Shown: positions 17,226-25,808, counted from the stretch's first letter. The stretch is DNA of 39,641 nucleotides from Gemmatimonadales bacterium UBA7835 (GCA_002500925.1 DLTN01000124.1:1-39641), one strand, 5' to 3'. Made by a program: numbers and translations. Notes: generated by a model not told the origin, from the letters alone.

Positions 17226-19244
17226 TTGGGCTCAGCAGCCCTCGGAGTTATTGCCGTTTTGATCTTTGTCGATCTGTCACCTCGAGTGCAGGGAGATTTT
17301 TTCTTTGCGCATGACGACCCGCAGATGCAGGCCGCGCGAGAAGTGGCGGATGCATTCCCTGGTGGGGCTCAGTTAATTCTAAGAGCGACGGTTCCCGGTG
17401 CAGATGTTGCCGGTCATCGTAAGGAGATTGGCGAGCTAACTGATGGTCTGCTGGCCGTCGATGGAGTTGAGGGAGGATTCAGCATTACGACCGACGATCC
17501 CGAGAACAGTCCATTGTTCGAACGGATCCTTCGGACCCGGGATCCGGGTGCGACCAATATCGTACTGCAGGTCGACGGAACGGATCCTGAGTTACTGCTG
17601 CCCAGAATCGAAGCAGTTGTCGATACACATGAGTCGGACCAACTCAGTATTGTGATTTCTGGTGTTCCGGCGATAGTGGAAATGGTGCGCAGGAGTTTGT
17701 ACCGGGACCTGATAGTCTTCAGTTCGGCTGCCATCTTGGTCTTTGCCCTATTGATTGGAATCATTTATCGCGAAGTGGCGATTGTCGCTGGTACCATCGC
17801 GACGTGTCTAGTCTCGGTATCTGCTACACTGCTAATTGTGCAGGCGTTGGGGATGGGGATTGGTCTTCTGACGGCAAACCTCGTAACGATCGTGTTCGTG
17901 CTTACGCTCTCCCACGTGGTCTTCCTGACAGCGAACTGGCGTTCAGCAGTAGGAACAGACCGTCCGATCCTTATGCGAGATGCTCTTTCCAAGACATTGG
18001 AAGGCTCGTTCTGGAGCATGACGACGACCTTTCTGGGTTTCGCGAGCCTTCTGATAGCGACCGCGCAGCCGCTCCGTGAACTTGGGATGGCCGGTATGGT
18101 GGGGACGCTGATTGCCTTTACGACCGCCTATGTTGTCTACCCAAGTGTGCTGGGGAAGTGGGCGCGAGTGCAAGCAACGTTGGGAAGCAATGTCAGAATA
18201 CCTTCTCTCGGGAGAGGGAAGGGGACTGTGTGGGGTGCCGTCTTCTTGTTTGGCTCCCTTTCACTTGGTTTGCCCCAGCTTGATACCGATCCGAGCCTGC
18301 TCGCATACTTTGCTCCGGGATCTGAACTTCGTGAGGGCCTAGCGCTCGTAGATTCAGACGGTGGAAGCAGCACGCTAGACATCGTCGTCTCAGTCCCAGG
18401 CGGTGGGACAGTCACATCACGAGAGGCCTATCCAAGATTCGATGCGTTGCAGTCGGAGTTCGAGGCAGATTCAGCCGTTGGCGTTGTGCTTTCGCCTACC
18501 GTGATTGTTGACCACGCTCGAACGATCCCTCTGGCAGGCCTTTTCCCCGTAGAGACACTTCTCGACTTGGCGTCCTCGGATGCGCTCGGGAGCATTGCGC
18601 TTGGGTTCGTTACTCCGGATAGGGATCGAGTGCGGTATTCGCTGCGTATGCGTGAGAGAGTCGAAGAGCCGAGGGAGGAGGTTATGGCTCGGCTGACAGA
18701 GAAGGTGGAAGAAGCTGGGCTTCACACGGAGACCATCGCTGGCCTCTATGATTTGCAGGCCCAACTCGCTCGGCTGATCGCTTCGTCTCTGCGGATAGGT
18801 ATCGGTGGACTACTGATGCTTTTTCTCGGCATTTCCTTGATCGTCGCACGTTCCGGGTTTACCGCAATTGCTATGTGGGTCTGTCTTGGTGTAGTTCCGC
18901 TGGCGACTCTAGGCACCTTCGGTCACGCAAGAATTGCGATTGATATCATCACCTCACCAGCAGCAAATATCGCCCTTGCGATTGGTGCGGATTCGATGAT
19001 CCACTTGGTCATTCGTGTGCGGCGGTTGGCCGCCCGAGGAGTGAGTAGCCCTTGGGCTGATGGAGTCGCGCAGATCGGACGTCCGGTTATGAGTGCTTCT
19101 ACCATTATCTGTGTCGGTTTTGGGATCTTCACCCTGTCCTCTTTTCCACCAACCCAGCGTTTCGGACTAGCGGTGATTGTGGGTACCATAGTTGCAGCGA
19201 CGATGGCGCTGGTAGTGCTTCCCCACCTAAGACACAGTCATTAA
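17226..19244 (+). CDS. MMPL/RND-superfamily membrane protein
   Basis: This protein of about 672 residues has the RND/MMPL layout twice: one N-terminal helix, an exported domain of about 130 residues, then a cluster of helices (about residues 155-310), a second soluble domain and another cluster of helices (about 515-665). The segments 'GIGLLTANLVTIVFVLTLSHVVF' in part one and 'SPAANIALAIGADSMIHLV' in part two are the helix-4-like motifs of this family, with conserved Asp-Ser in the second. Such proteins export lipids, hopanoids or small molecules using the proton gradient; the cargo here is unknown. The start is uncertain: TTG at 17226 is the first common start, but hydrophobic reading continues in frame back to a TGA at 17178, with CTG codons at 17184 and 17187 and no ATG or GTG. 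The APC permease follows 21 bases later. Confidence 0.85.
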   Translation: MGSAALGVIAVLIFVDLSPRVQGDFFFAHDDPQMQAAREVADAFPGGAQLILRATVPGADVAGHRKEIGELTDGLLAVDGVEGGFSITTDDPENSPLFERILRTRDPGATNIVLQVDGTDPELLLPRIEAVVDTHESDQLSIVISGVPAIVEMVRRSLYRDLIVFSSAAILVFALLIGIIYREVAIVAGTIATCLVSVSATLLIVQALGMGIGLLTANLVTIVFVLTLSHVVFLTANWRSAVGTDRPILMRDALSKTLEGSFWSMTTTFLGFASLLIATAQPLRELGMAGMVGTLIAFTTAYVVYPSVLGKWARVQATLGSNVRIPSLGRGKGTVWGAVFLFGSLSLGLPQLDTDPSLLAYFAPGSELREGLALVDSDGGSSTLDIVVSVPGGGTVTSREAYPRFDALQSEFEADSAVGVVLSPTVIVDHARTIPLAGLFPVETLLDLASSDALGSIALGFVTPDRDRVRYSLRMRERVEEPREEVMARLTEKVEEAGLHTETIAGLYDLQAQLARLIASSLRIGIGGLLMLFLGISLIVARSGFTAIAMWVCLGVVPLATLGTFGHARIAIDIITSPAANIALAIGADSMIHLVIRVRRLAARGVSSPWADGVAQIGRPVMSASTIICVGFGIFTLSSFPPTQRFGLAVIVGTIVAATMALVVLPHLRHSH

Positions 19245-19265
19245 GAACACCTGAACCCTACTGCT

Positions 19266-20750
19266 ATGAACAAGCAATCCAGTACGGGACTCGAGCGGAA
19301 GCTCGGACTCCTAGGGCTGGCCGCCACGGGCATCTGTTCAATGCTCGGCGCGGCGATCAACATTATTCCTTTCATGCTGCAACGGAATGTTCCCGGAATA
19401 GGACCCTACGTGCTTCCCGCATACCTGTTCGCGGCGGTACCGGCGATTCTGGCGGCTCTCGCGTATGCGACTCTCTCGTCTGCAATGCCCAGAGCTGGCG
19501 GGAGCTACGTCTTTGCAAGCCGTGGTCTTCACCCATACCTCGGATTTGTCGCCAGCTTTTCCCAGTGGTTTGGTCTCTCAGTGGCGATAGGTGTAGTCTC
19601 GTATGTAATGATCCCGTTCATCCGAGACGCAGTAGGGGCGTTCGGAATGGAAGGGTTGGCCATCGCTCTAGATCAGGGGCCGGTGAGAGTAGGATTGGCT
19701 CTAGCGTTCCTGTGGACGTCGGTCGGTATAAACATGCGTGGTGTTGGTAACGTCGAGCGGGTTCTCGTTCCGTTGATGTTCGTGATGTTCATCCTCGGGG
19801 GTGTCGTGATAGTCACTGGTTTCATTTTTGATCATGCTGACTTTGCGGCCGGGTTGATGGCTAAGGAGGGAGTGCTCGTCCCGGATGTTGAGCCGCAATT
19901 TTCGTGGAGCGGACTCTTGGCCGCATCAGCGATTCTTTTTTCTAGCTTCATCGGATTCGATTCGATTGCCCAGGCCGGTGGTGAGGCAAGGAACCCAGAG
20001 CGTGCGTTGCCGATGGCGATTGGGATTGCCGTTGGAGTGGTAGGTCTCTTCTACTTCATGTTTACTGCAGCGGTTTACAATACGGTGCCATGGCAGTTTG
20101 TAGCGGAGCGAGCGCAGACTCAGGATCTCACCGCACCGGGCCTGTTGGGCTATGTACTTGAACCGCACTGGACGGCTCTGATCGTTGCAGGTGCGGCTAT
20201 CGCGCTCATCAACGATCTGCCAGCTATGCTGCTTGCGGTTTCTCGCCTGATGTTCGCTTGGGCGGAGGATGGGGTATTTCCTAAGGGAGTGGCGGGGGTC
20301 CATGAGAAATGGAATACACCACATATAGCACTGATCCTAAGTGGTTTGATGGCAACAGTTGCAATCCTCGGTAGTCATTTTGCGGGGGATTTCTTCTTGG
20401 GTGTCGACATCTTGGTGACGTCGATGCTTGTGAATTTCGGCGTGATGTGTATCACGGTGCTCAGCCTTCCACACCGTAATCCTGAGATTGCGTCACGCAT
20501 GACTGTGGTTCGCAAGAGATCCATGCAGATACCGTTGGCTTCTTTGGGAGCTTGCCTGCTCGCTCTGTTTCTAGGTGTGCATCTCTGGAAGGACCTCACT
20601 GCAGTGCATTCGGCTTGGTATTTTCACTCTACTCCACTGTGGCTCGCGGTGATGATTGGAGCTTCTTTGGTTTATTTCCGTGAAGTAGCGAAGTTGAAAG
20701 CAGACGGGATCGACGTGGACGCGATCTTTTCGGATTTACCCGCTGAGTAA
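19266..20750 (+). CDS. APC-superfamily amino acid/amine permease
   Basis: A 494-residue inner-membrane transporter with about 12 hydrophobic helices. The N-terminal 'LGLLGLAATGICSMLGAAINIIPF' stretch holds the G-x-G-x-x-G-like motif of helix 1 in the APC family, followed by 'GGSYVFASRGLHPYLGFVASFSQWFG', another family hallmark, and 'FSSFIGFDSIAQAGGEARNPERALPMAI' in helix 6. These support an amino acid-polyamine-cation carrier. The substrate cannot be read from sequence; the nearby amine dehydrogenase cluster makes amines or amino acids attractive but this is only inference. ATG at 19266 lies 21 bases after the MMPL gene with no strong ribosome site. A short hydrophilic tail ends the protein. 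Confidence 0.9.
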   Translation: MNKQSSTGLERKLGLLGLAATGICSMLGAAINIIPFMLQRNVPGIGPYVLPAYLFAAVPAILAALAYATLSSAMPRAGGSYVFASRGLHPYLGFVASFSQWFGLSVAIGVVSYVMIPFIRDAVGAFGMEGLAIALDQGPVRVGLALAFLWTSVGINMRGVGNVERVLVPLMFVMFILGGVVIVTGFIFDHADFAAGLMAKEGVLVPDVEPQFSWSGLLAASAILFSSFIGFDSIAQAGGEARNPERALPMAIGIAVGVVGLFYFMFTAAVYNTVPWQFVAERAQTQDLTAPGLLGYVLEPHWTALIVAGAAIALINDLPAMLLAVSRLMFAWAEDGVFPKGVAGVHEKWNTPHIALILSGLMATVAILGSHFAGDFFLGVDILVTSMLVNFGVMCITVLSLPHRNPEIASRMTVVRKRSMQIPLASLGACLLALFLGVHLWKDLTAVHSAWYFHSTPLWLAVMIGASLVYFREVAKLKADGIDVDAIFSDLPAE

Positions 20751-20808
20751 TGCTCCCGACTTGTGCGGATGGGTATCATAGTAAACAGCGTAAGAACGGA
20801 AGGACGTG

Positions 20809-22275
20809 ATGGGTAACGTTGAGCGCATTGAGCTAGCACCCGGGTTGGAAATTTCCCGGGTACTCACGGGCCTCTGGCAGGTCGCGGACATGGAGCGAGA
20901 CGGCGGTGTCGTTGACACTGCGGCTGCGGCTGCCGAGATGCGCCGCTACGTCGAGACAGGACTGACCACTTTCGATATGGCAGACCATTATGGGTCTTCG
21001 GAAGTGATAGCGGGCCATTTTGCCGCTGGAGCACCCGATGAGGCTCAATTTCTCACCAAGTGGGTGCCAAAACCTGGTCCCCACTCACCTGAGGATGTTA
21101 GAACTGCCGTCGAGACTGCTCGCTCTCGTTTGCAGGCGGACACAATCGACGTGCTTCAGTTCCACGCGTGGAGCTATAGCGACCCGGCTTGGCTCGACTG
21201 CATGTTCTATCTTCAGGATTTACGTGACGAAGGGCTAATCCGTCATCTAGCGCTGACCAATGCGGATACTGCCCACCTGAGGATGCTCCTCGACTCTGGG
21301 ATAGAGATCGTTTCGAACCAAGTCTCCTATTCGCTGCTCGACCGCAGAGCTGCAGGGGCGATGGCAGAGTTGTGTGGGGAGAGGGGTGTCAAGATTCTGG
21401 CTTTTGGCACGGTGGCTGGTGGCTTCTTTAGTGAGCGCTGGTTGGGGGTCGCCGAACCCCGGATGGACCAACTGGAGACTTGGTCTCAGATGAAGTACAA
21501 GCGTTTCATCGACGTCGCCGGTGGATGGGCACGCTACCAAGAACTTCTTCAGACACTCGGTCGGGCGTCTGAAAGACTTGGGGTATCGATCGCCAACGTC
21601 GCTTGTCGATGCATGCTTGAAGCCCCCTCCGTGGGTGGCATCATTATTGGTGCACGGCTAGGCCAAAGCGAGCACATCGAGGAGACATTAGGCCTCTTTG
21701 GGTTCGAAATCGACGCAGAGAGTCGAGCAGAAATTGATTCCGCGGTAGCGGAGTTTGATGCGATTCCGGGAGACTGCGGAGAAGAATACCGGAAACCCCC
21801 CTTCCTGACTGCCGCAGGCGACCTCAGTGATCACTTCGACGAGGCGCCCGCGCCATATCCGGTGGTGGAGGGGCCGGGTGACCGCACGCGAGCGCTTAGC
21901 GGAACGGTGTGGGAGGATCTTGCCGGCTTCTCTCGGGCGGTCCGAAAAGGTGATCGTATTTTCATCTCTGGCACAACGGCCACTCATCGCGAACGCCTGA
22001 TCGGTGGAACTGATGCTGGATCGCAGGCCCACTTCTGTCTCGACAAGATCGAAGGTGCGATCCAGTCGCTCGGCGGCACTCTCGATAACGTTGTAAGGAC
22101 GAGGGTTTACGTCGCGAACGCCGATGATGCGGGGGCTGTCACACGAGTCCATGGGGTCCGCCTCGGGCACGTTCAGCCTGCGAACACCCTAGTCCTCACG
22201 GGGCTGGTCGGAGACGGGTACCTTGTCGAGATCGAAGCTGAGGCGGTCATTGATGTGGGGGATCCTTGCATCTGA
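20809..22275 (+). CDS. Fusion of aldo/keto reductase and RidA-like domains
   Basis: This 488-residue protein joins two enzymes folds. Residues about 1-330 are an aldo/keto reductase with the full catalytic tetrad: Asp56, Tyr61 (FDMADHYGSS), Lys84 (FLTKW) and His119 (VLQFHAW), and a C-terminal GGIIIGAR segment that binds NADP. Residues about 362-482 are a RidA/YjgF-type domain, recognised from 'GFSRAVRKGDRIFISG', 'LDNVVRTRVYVAN' and 'VEIEAEAVID'. In RidA the arginine of the PARS motif binds the carboxylate of 2-aminoacrylate-like substrates; here the motif reads PANT (Asn459), so classic enamine deaminase activity is unlikely. The glutamate in VEIEA is kept. A linker rich in acidic residues joins the two. 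GTG at 20806 is also in frame, but ATG at 20809 is better spaced from GGAAGGA. Reductase substrate unknown. Confidence 0.88.
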   Translation: MGNVERIELAPGLEISRVLTGLWQVADMERDGGVVDTAAAAAEMRRYVETGLTTFDMADHYGSSEVIAGHFAAGAPDEAQFLTKWVPKPGPHSPEDVRTAVETARSRLQADTIDVLQFHAWSYSDPAWLDCMFYLQDLRDEGLIRHLALTNADTAHLRMLLDSGIEIVSNQVSYSLLDRRAAGAMAELCGERGVKILAFGTVAGGFFSERWLGVAEPRMDQLETWSQMKYKRFIDVAGGWARYQELLQTLGRASERLGVSIANVACRCMLEAPSVGGIIIGARLGQSEHIEETLGLFGFEIDAESRAEIDSAVAEFDAIPGDCGEEYRKPPFLTAAGDLSDHFDEAPAPYPVVEGPGDRTRALSGTVWEDLAGFSRAVRKGDRIFISGTTATHRERLIGGTDAGSQAHFCLDKIEGAIQSLGGTLDNVVRTRVYVANADDAGAVTRVHGVRLGHVQPANTLVLTGLVGDGYLVEIEAEAVIDVGDPCI

Positions 22276-22436
22276 CGATAGGCTGTCCGGTCCCCAATTG
22301 GAGTCGGTTGAGGTACGACTACACCGTGATGCGGAACTACCAGGTCGACGTTGTCGGAGGTCTCCCTCGTGTCCCGCATAAGAGTGCGGAACCTGATAGG
22401 TTTTGTTCGCTATAGACTTGGGTAACCGATCGTAAA

Positions 22437-22715
22437 CTAAGTTTTCGCAGCCTTCAGGTACCGACGCGCGAGTTGAGCCACTCGCTCCTCACCCTCCGCC
22501 TCTGCTCGTTCCAGTATGGCCTCTACTTCCTGAACTAGTGATGGATCACCCCAGCCGTACCCGGTCGCTATTTCTGCAGAGCGGGATTCGCCCTCGTCAG
22601 CTCCTTGGATGAGGGCCCAGGCAGCGGCCTCGGCGTAATAGGGAGAATCCGCATCGGGTAGTCGGAACTCAGGCTCCTTCTGGTGATCATCTTCTTTGAC
22701 GAACGCTCGTGACAT
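22437..22715 (-). CDS. Small hypothetical protein linked to yhbY
   Basis: A 92-residue protein, acidic and Ala/Glu-rich, with no signal peptide or membrane helix. Its opening MSRAFVKEDD is a short motif I recall from the N-terminus of small GreA/GreB-related or unannotated cytoplasmic proteins, but the rest does not contain a Gre domain. The middle has 'YYAEAAAWALIQGADEG' and the end 'VAQLARRYLKAA', predicted as helices. Its ATG is one base after the yhbY stop codon, so the two are cotranscribed and probably translationally coupled; an RNA- or ribosome-related role would fit but is inference. Confidence 0.7.
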   Translation of the reverse strand: MSRAFVKEDDHQKEPEFRLPDADSPYYAEAAAWALIQGADEGESRSAEIATGYGWGDPSLVQEVEAILERAEAEGEERVAQLARRYLKAAKT

Positions 22716-22716
22716 G

Positions 22717-23028
22717 TTAGCTGGCCGCTTTCGGGAGCCGGATTTCCGGATTTTCAGGATGCGCTCGATAGAGCACGATAGTGCGACCTATCGTCTGTAC
22801 TGAATGCGAACCGCTAACTCGTGATGAGAGTTCTCCTGCGGCATCTTTGACATCCAGTGGCGCTGACTCTTGAAGTTTGACCTTGAGGAGTTCTCGTCTA
22901 TTGAACGCTTCCCTTACAGAAGTCAGCACGGATGGCGAGATACCCTCTGCTCCTATTAGCACGACCGGCTTCATATGGTGAGCGAGTTTTCGGAGGTGCG
23001 CTCGCTGCCGTGAGGTGAGTTGGTCCAT
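22717..23028 (-). CDS. yhbY: YhbY-family RNA-binding protein (CRM domain)
   Basis: The 103-residue protein matches the CRS1-YhbY domain from end to end: the opening 'LTSRQRAHLRKLAHHMKPVVLIGAEGIS', a 'VLTSVREAFNRRELLKVKLQ' helix-strand pair and 'HSVQTIGRTIVLYRAHPENPEI' at the end. The family signature is the GxxG-like VLIGAEG loop, which contacts RNA, and the closing 'GRTIVLYR'. In E. coli YhbY associates with pre-50S ribosomal particles and helps assembly. Length and start are normal. It is followed by the 92-residue hypothetical gene after one base, and the Sel1 gene lies 58 bases upstream. Confidence 0.93.
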   Translation of the reverse strand: MDQLTSRQRAHLRKLAHHMKPVVLIGAEGISPSVLTSVREAFNRRELLKVKLQESAPLDVKDAAGELSSRVSGSHSVQTIGRTIVLYRAHPENPEIRLPKAAS

Positions 23029-23086
23029 AATAATAGACTCTTATTTAAGAAGAGATTCGGACAGGTACCCGCCAGATCTCACTTGG

Positions 23087-23794
23087 TTATTCTTTGATCC
23101 GCTCCAAAGCCGTAGTTGCTGACACGTTACCTGCAGCGGCTGCACGTTGGTACCAGTAGCGGGCGATCGAGTGACTCTGTGGAACTCCGCGACCTGCTTC
23201 GTAAGCTTCCCCGAGTCGCAGAGCCGGGATTACATCTCCCGCTCGAGCTGCACGTAACCACCAGGCCGCAGCTCGTCTAGGATCCTGGCCTACTCCACGA
23301 CCATCACGGTACATGTTGCCGATGTTGTGAGAGGCTAGGATGTGGCCTGAGTCGGCCGCGCGTCTATACCAGCGCATAGCCTCACCATAATCTTGAGTCA
23401 CACCGAGCGATTCGTCGTAAGCCGTACCCATCAAAAAAGAAGCCTCGACGTCTCCGGAGGCTGCCAGGTTACGGACCTCATCAATGACACCTGATGCAAT
23501 CTGTTTCGCGAGTGCGGGTTTGTGAGGAAATGTCATCCTGCCGGTCGAATGAACACGCGCAATCCACATGGTAGCTATAACGTCACTGGAGTCCGTTGCT
23601 TCGAGCTTTAGGAGTCGGCTCGCCTCTTGCTCGTTAACTTGACCAGAGACACCAGTGTAGAGTTCGATTGCTTCAAGAAGCCCGATACCTGCTAACGTCT
23701 GTTGAGCGGTGCCCGGGGTAACCCATGGTCCGGCCGTTAATCCGATTAGAAGAACGATGAGCCCCGGGATTCTTCCCGTTCTTTTGCCTCTCAA
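23087..23794 (-). CDS. Exported Sel1-like repeat protein
   Basis: About 235 residues: a basic start (LRGKRTGRIPG), a hydrophobic signal segment ending PGTAQQ, then tandem Sel1-like repeats (SLR, a TPR variant) from about residue 95 onwards, seen in 'AMRWYRRAADSGHILASHNIGNMYRDGRGV', and 'AAAWWLRAARAGDVIPALRLGEAYEAGRGV'. Sel1 proteins mediate protein-protein contacts, here outside the cytoplasm. A longer in-frame reading from 23929 overlaps 130 bases of the upstream oxidase gene and has a shadow-like Arg-rich N-terminus. TTG at 23792-23794 overlaps the oxidase stop as TTGA and starts the basic-hydrophobic signal peptide, so I choose it. The partner protein is unknown. Confidence 0.8.
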   Translation of the reverse strand: MRGKRTGRIPGLIVLLIGLTAGPWVTPGTAQQTLAGIGLLEAIELYTGVSGQVNEQEASRLLKLEATDSSDVIATMWIARVHSTGRMTFPHKPALAKQIASGVIDEVRNLAASGDVEASFLMGTAYDESLGVTQDYGEAMRWYRRAADSGHILASHNIGNMYRDGRGVGQDPRRAAAWWLRAARAGDVIPALRLGEAYEAGRGVPQSHSIARYWYQRAAAAGNVSATTALERIKE

Positions 23795-25035
23795 CTTGTT
23801 GCTATCGTGTGTGGCCCCAAATCGGACAGTGACGGGGCTCCGACGGCACGCATCGTTATTTCCATTTCTCGGCTCAAGATATCTAGAGCTTTCTCTACTC
23901 CTTCTTGGCCAAACGCACCTAGACCCCACAAGTAGGGTCGACCGACCGCTACAGCGGTTGCACCCCGAGCGATCCCTTTTACGATGTCGCTACCACGCCT
24001 AAACCCGCTGTCTACTACTATCGGAATGCGGCCCGAAATTGCTTCTGAGATTTCTGGAAGTGCATCGATTGTCGCTTGTCCAGATCCCTCGGCCCGTCCC
24101 CCGTGGTTAGAGACCCATATGCCATCGACTCCATAGCGAAGGCAGAGCTCGGCGTCCTCGGCGGTCATAATGCCTTTAATGATAAACTTCTGATTTGTTG
24201 CATCGCGCAGTCTCGGGATTGTTTCCCAAGTCGTGGACCGGCCGAGTCCTGGATCCGGCGTGCCACGAGGTAGCCCTCGTAACATCGGCTTGGGACCGCC
24301 TGCTCGGCCACCGGGCGTGTGACAGTTTGTACACGTACGGTCGTCTTCGCGACTGTAGCGTTCGAGGGTGACCCGGTTGCTTCCACCCTGAAGGTCCACT
24401 GTGTAAACGATCGTAGGACAGCCCGCGTCTTGGCTACGCTTCATGAGAGCTGTGGCGCCCTCCCATGATCCGGGCCCAACTGGCGAGAGATAGAGCTGAT
24501 ACCAGACCGGTTCACCCCGAGCGTCATTGACCTCTTCGACCGCTGTGGAAGAAACAGTGGATAGGGTTTGCAGATGTTGGCGGGACGCGGCTGCTCGCGC
24601 GACAGCTAGTTCACCGTCGGCGTGAAAAGCCTTCTGGCTTCCGCATGGCGCGATCATAATTGGTGTGTCCCACTTTCGTCCGAAAATGTTAACACTCGTG
24701 TCGAGATTAGAGACGTCGACTAGACGTCGTGCCCTAAGTCTCATCTGCTCGAGCGCGGAGCGGTTGTTCGCGTATGTCTCCTCGCCATCTACTCCGGTCA
24801 TGATGTAGCCATAGTGCGCTGGCGGAACGGTAACCTCTGCCGCGCGCTGGAGGTCCCAGATATCTAAGGCGTCCTCTGCCGACTGCACGATGTCATCGAA
24901 GATTCTTCGCGGTGCTTCCTGTGCGATAAGGGGTTCCAGTGTCGCGATACCGCCCGCTGAGGCAAGTAAAGGACTCGCCGCTAGCCAACGAAGGAAATCT
25001 CGTCTGCGTACGTCGTGGGCATTAGGTCGGAGCAT
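23791..25035 (-). CDS. Tat-exported FMN-dependent alpha-hydroxyacid oxidase with internal CxxCH
   Basis: This 414-residue protein belongs to the FMN-dependent (S)-2-hydroxyacid oxidase/dehydrogenase family (lactate dehydrogenase LldD, glycolate oxidase). It starts with a twin-arginine signal (RRRDFLRWLAAS) followed by a hydrophobic segment ending LIAQE, so a folded FMN enzyme would be exported. Family motifs include 'PIMIAPCGSQKAFHADGELAVARAA', 'FIIKGIMTAEDAELCLRYGVDGIWVSNHGGR' with active-site base His311, and 'VDSGFRRGSDIVKGIARGATAVAVGRPYLWG'. Unusually, a CTNCH motif at residues 235-239 lies in the loop region before the IKG strand, a potential c-type heme site in a family that normally carries only FMN. 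It may instead be a chance motif. It overlaps the Sel1 gene by 4 bases. Substrate is not readable. Confidence 0.87.
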   Translation of the reverse strand: MLRPNAHDVRRRDFLRWLAASPLLASAGGIATLEPLIAQEAPRRIFDDIVQSAEDALDIWDLQRAAEVTVPPAHYGYIMTGVDGEETYANNRSALEQMRLRARRLVDVSNLDTSVNIFGRKWDTPIMIAPCGSQKAFHADGELAVARAAASRQHLQTLSTVSSTAVEEVNDARGEPVWYQLYLSPVGPGSWEGATALMKRSQDAGCPTIVYTVDLQGGSNRVTLERYSREDDRTCTNCHTPGGRAGGPKPMLRGLPRGTPDPGLGRSTTWETIPRLRDATNQKFIIKGIMTAEDAELCLRYGVDGIWVSNHGGRAEGSGQATIDALPEISEAISGRIPIVVDSGFRRGSDIVKGIARGATAVAVGRPYLWGLGAFGQEGVEKALDILSREMEITMRAVGAPSLSDLGPHTIATS

Positions 25036-25106
25036 CGAGAGGTCTCTCTAAGGATCCCGTTGTTACCGTGGTTGCATGTCCATGGTGTAGGAGGCAAGAG
25101 ACCGAG

Positions 25107-25808
25107 TCAAATCCGCGAACGAATTAGGTCGATAATTGAGTCGGCAGACTGGGCGATCCCGGTCTCGTTAATAAGTCGTGCGATTCCTCCAGTGGCGTTG
25201 GCTACTGCAAAGCTGATGCCGTGCAAATTCTGCTCCACAGGGACACCTGGAATCGGGCGTGGATATGGGGAGGCAACCACTGCTGTCCCTCTTGGGAGTT
25301 CGACGAGGCCGAGCTGGTCGCGTGGCTGATCCATATCAGCTACGACACCAACCACCCCAGGTAAGGCCCCTGGATACCAGATTGCACCATCATGTTGATG
25401 AGCCGAGATGACAACTGTTCCGGCCTTGAAGGCGCGCTCAATCACTGGGCCTAGTTCAGGAGCGCGGAGCCGGTTCGTTGTCCCGAGGCTCATGTTTACT
25501 AGTGGGATCTTTCGGTCGATTGCCCAGTCGATGGCGCGCACGAGCACTGGAACAGAAGTCTTGAGCTTGCTCTTGAAAACCTTAACAGCCCAGAGCTCTG
25601 AGTCGGGGGCTTTCTCGTGGATCGCTGCAGTTACAGCTGTTCCATGTCCGATACGATCAACGAAGTCAGGGGATTCGTGTCCTTCCGGTCCTAAGGTGAC
25701 CCCACCGGCTACGCTTGGAAGGTGTGGATGCGGAACGTGGACACCGCTGTCCACCACAGCTATGGAAACGCTGCTAGTGTAGGAGTCGTCCTGCTCGACG
25801 CCTCTCAC
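25107..25808 (-). CDS. qhpE: Subtilisin-like leader protease of QHNDH gamma subunit
   Basis: A compact S8 protease of 233 residues with Asp20 in VVDSGVH, His55 in GHGTAVTAA and Ser199 in GISFAVANATG. It has no signal peptide and no propeptide, as expected for QhpE, which removes the leader of the cross-linked QhpC in the cytoplasm before export. The segment that normally holds the oxyanion-hole asparagine (AGN-E-G in subtilisin) reads HQHDG, putting His139 where Asn is expected; this is an alignment by eye. The gene starts with GTG overlapping the qhpF stop by 4 bases (GTGA), so translation is coupled. Assignment rests on family plus position between qhpF and the cluster end; a general subtilisin would usually be larger and secreted. 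Confidence 0.9.
   Translation of the reverse strand: MRGVEQDDSYTSSVSIAVVDSGVHVPHPHLPSVAGGVTLGPEGHESPDFVDRIGHGTAVTAAIHEKAPDSELWAVKVFKSKLKTSVPVLVRAIDWAIDRKIPLVNMSLGTTNRLRAPELGPVIERAFKAGTVVISAHQHDGAIWYPGALPGVVGVVADMDQPRDQLGLVELPRGTAVVASPYPRPIPGVPVEQNLHGISFAVANATGGIARLINETGIAQSADSIIDLIRSRI

Noticed and set aside
17195..17320. ATG at 17195 as start of the MMPL gene
   Set aside because: It is in a different frame that stops after about 40 codons and does not read the membrane helices.
21688..22170. 160-residue minus-strand frame under the AKR-RidA gene
   Set aside because: The plus-strand protein has intact catalytic motifs throughout this stretch; the antisense frame has no recognisable domain or ribosome site.
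23795..23929. Longer Sel1 protein starting at 23929
   Set aside because: The added residues overlap the end of the oxidase and are Arg-rich shadow; the TTG that overlaps the oxidase stop begins a proper signal peptide.
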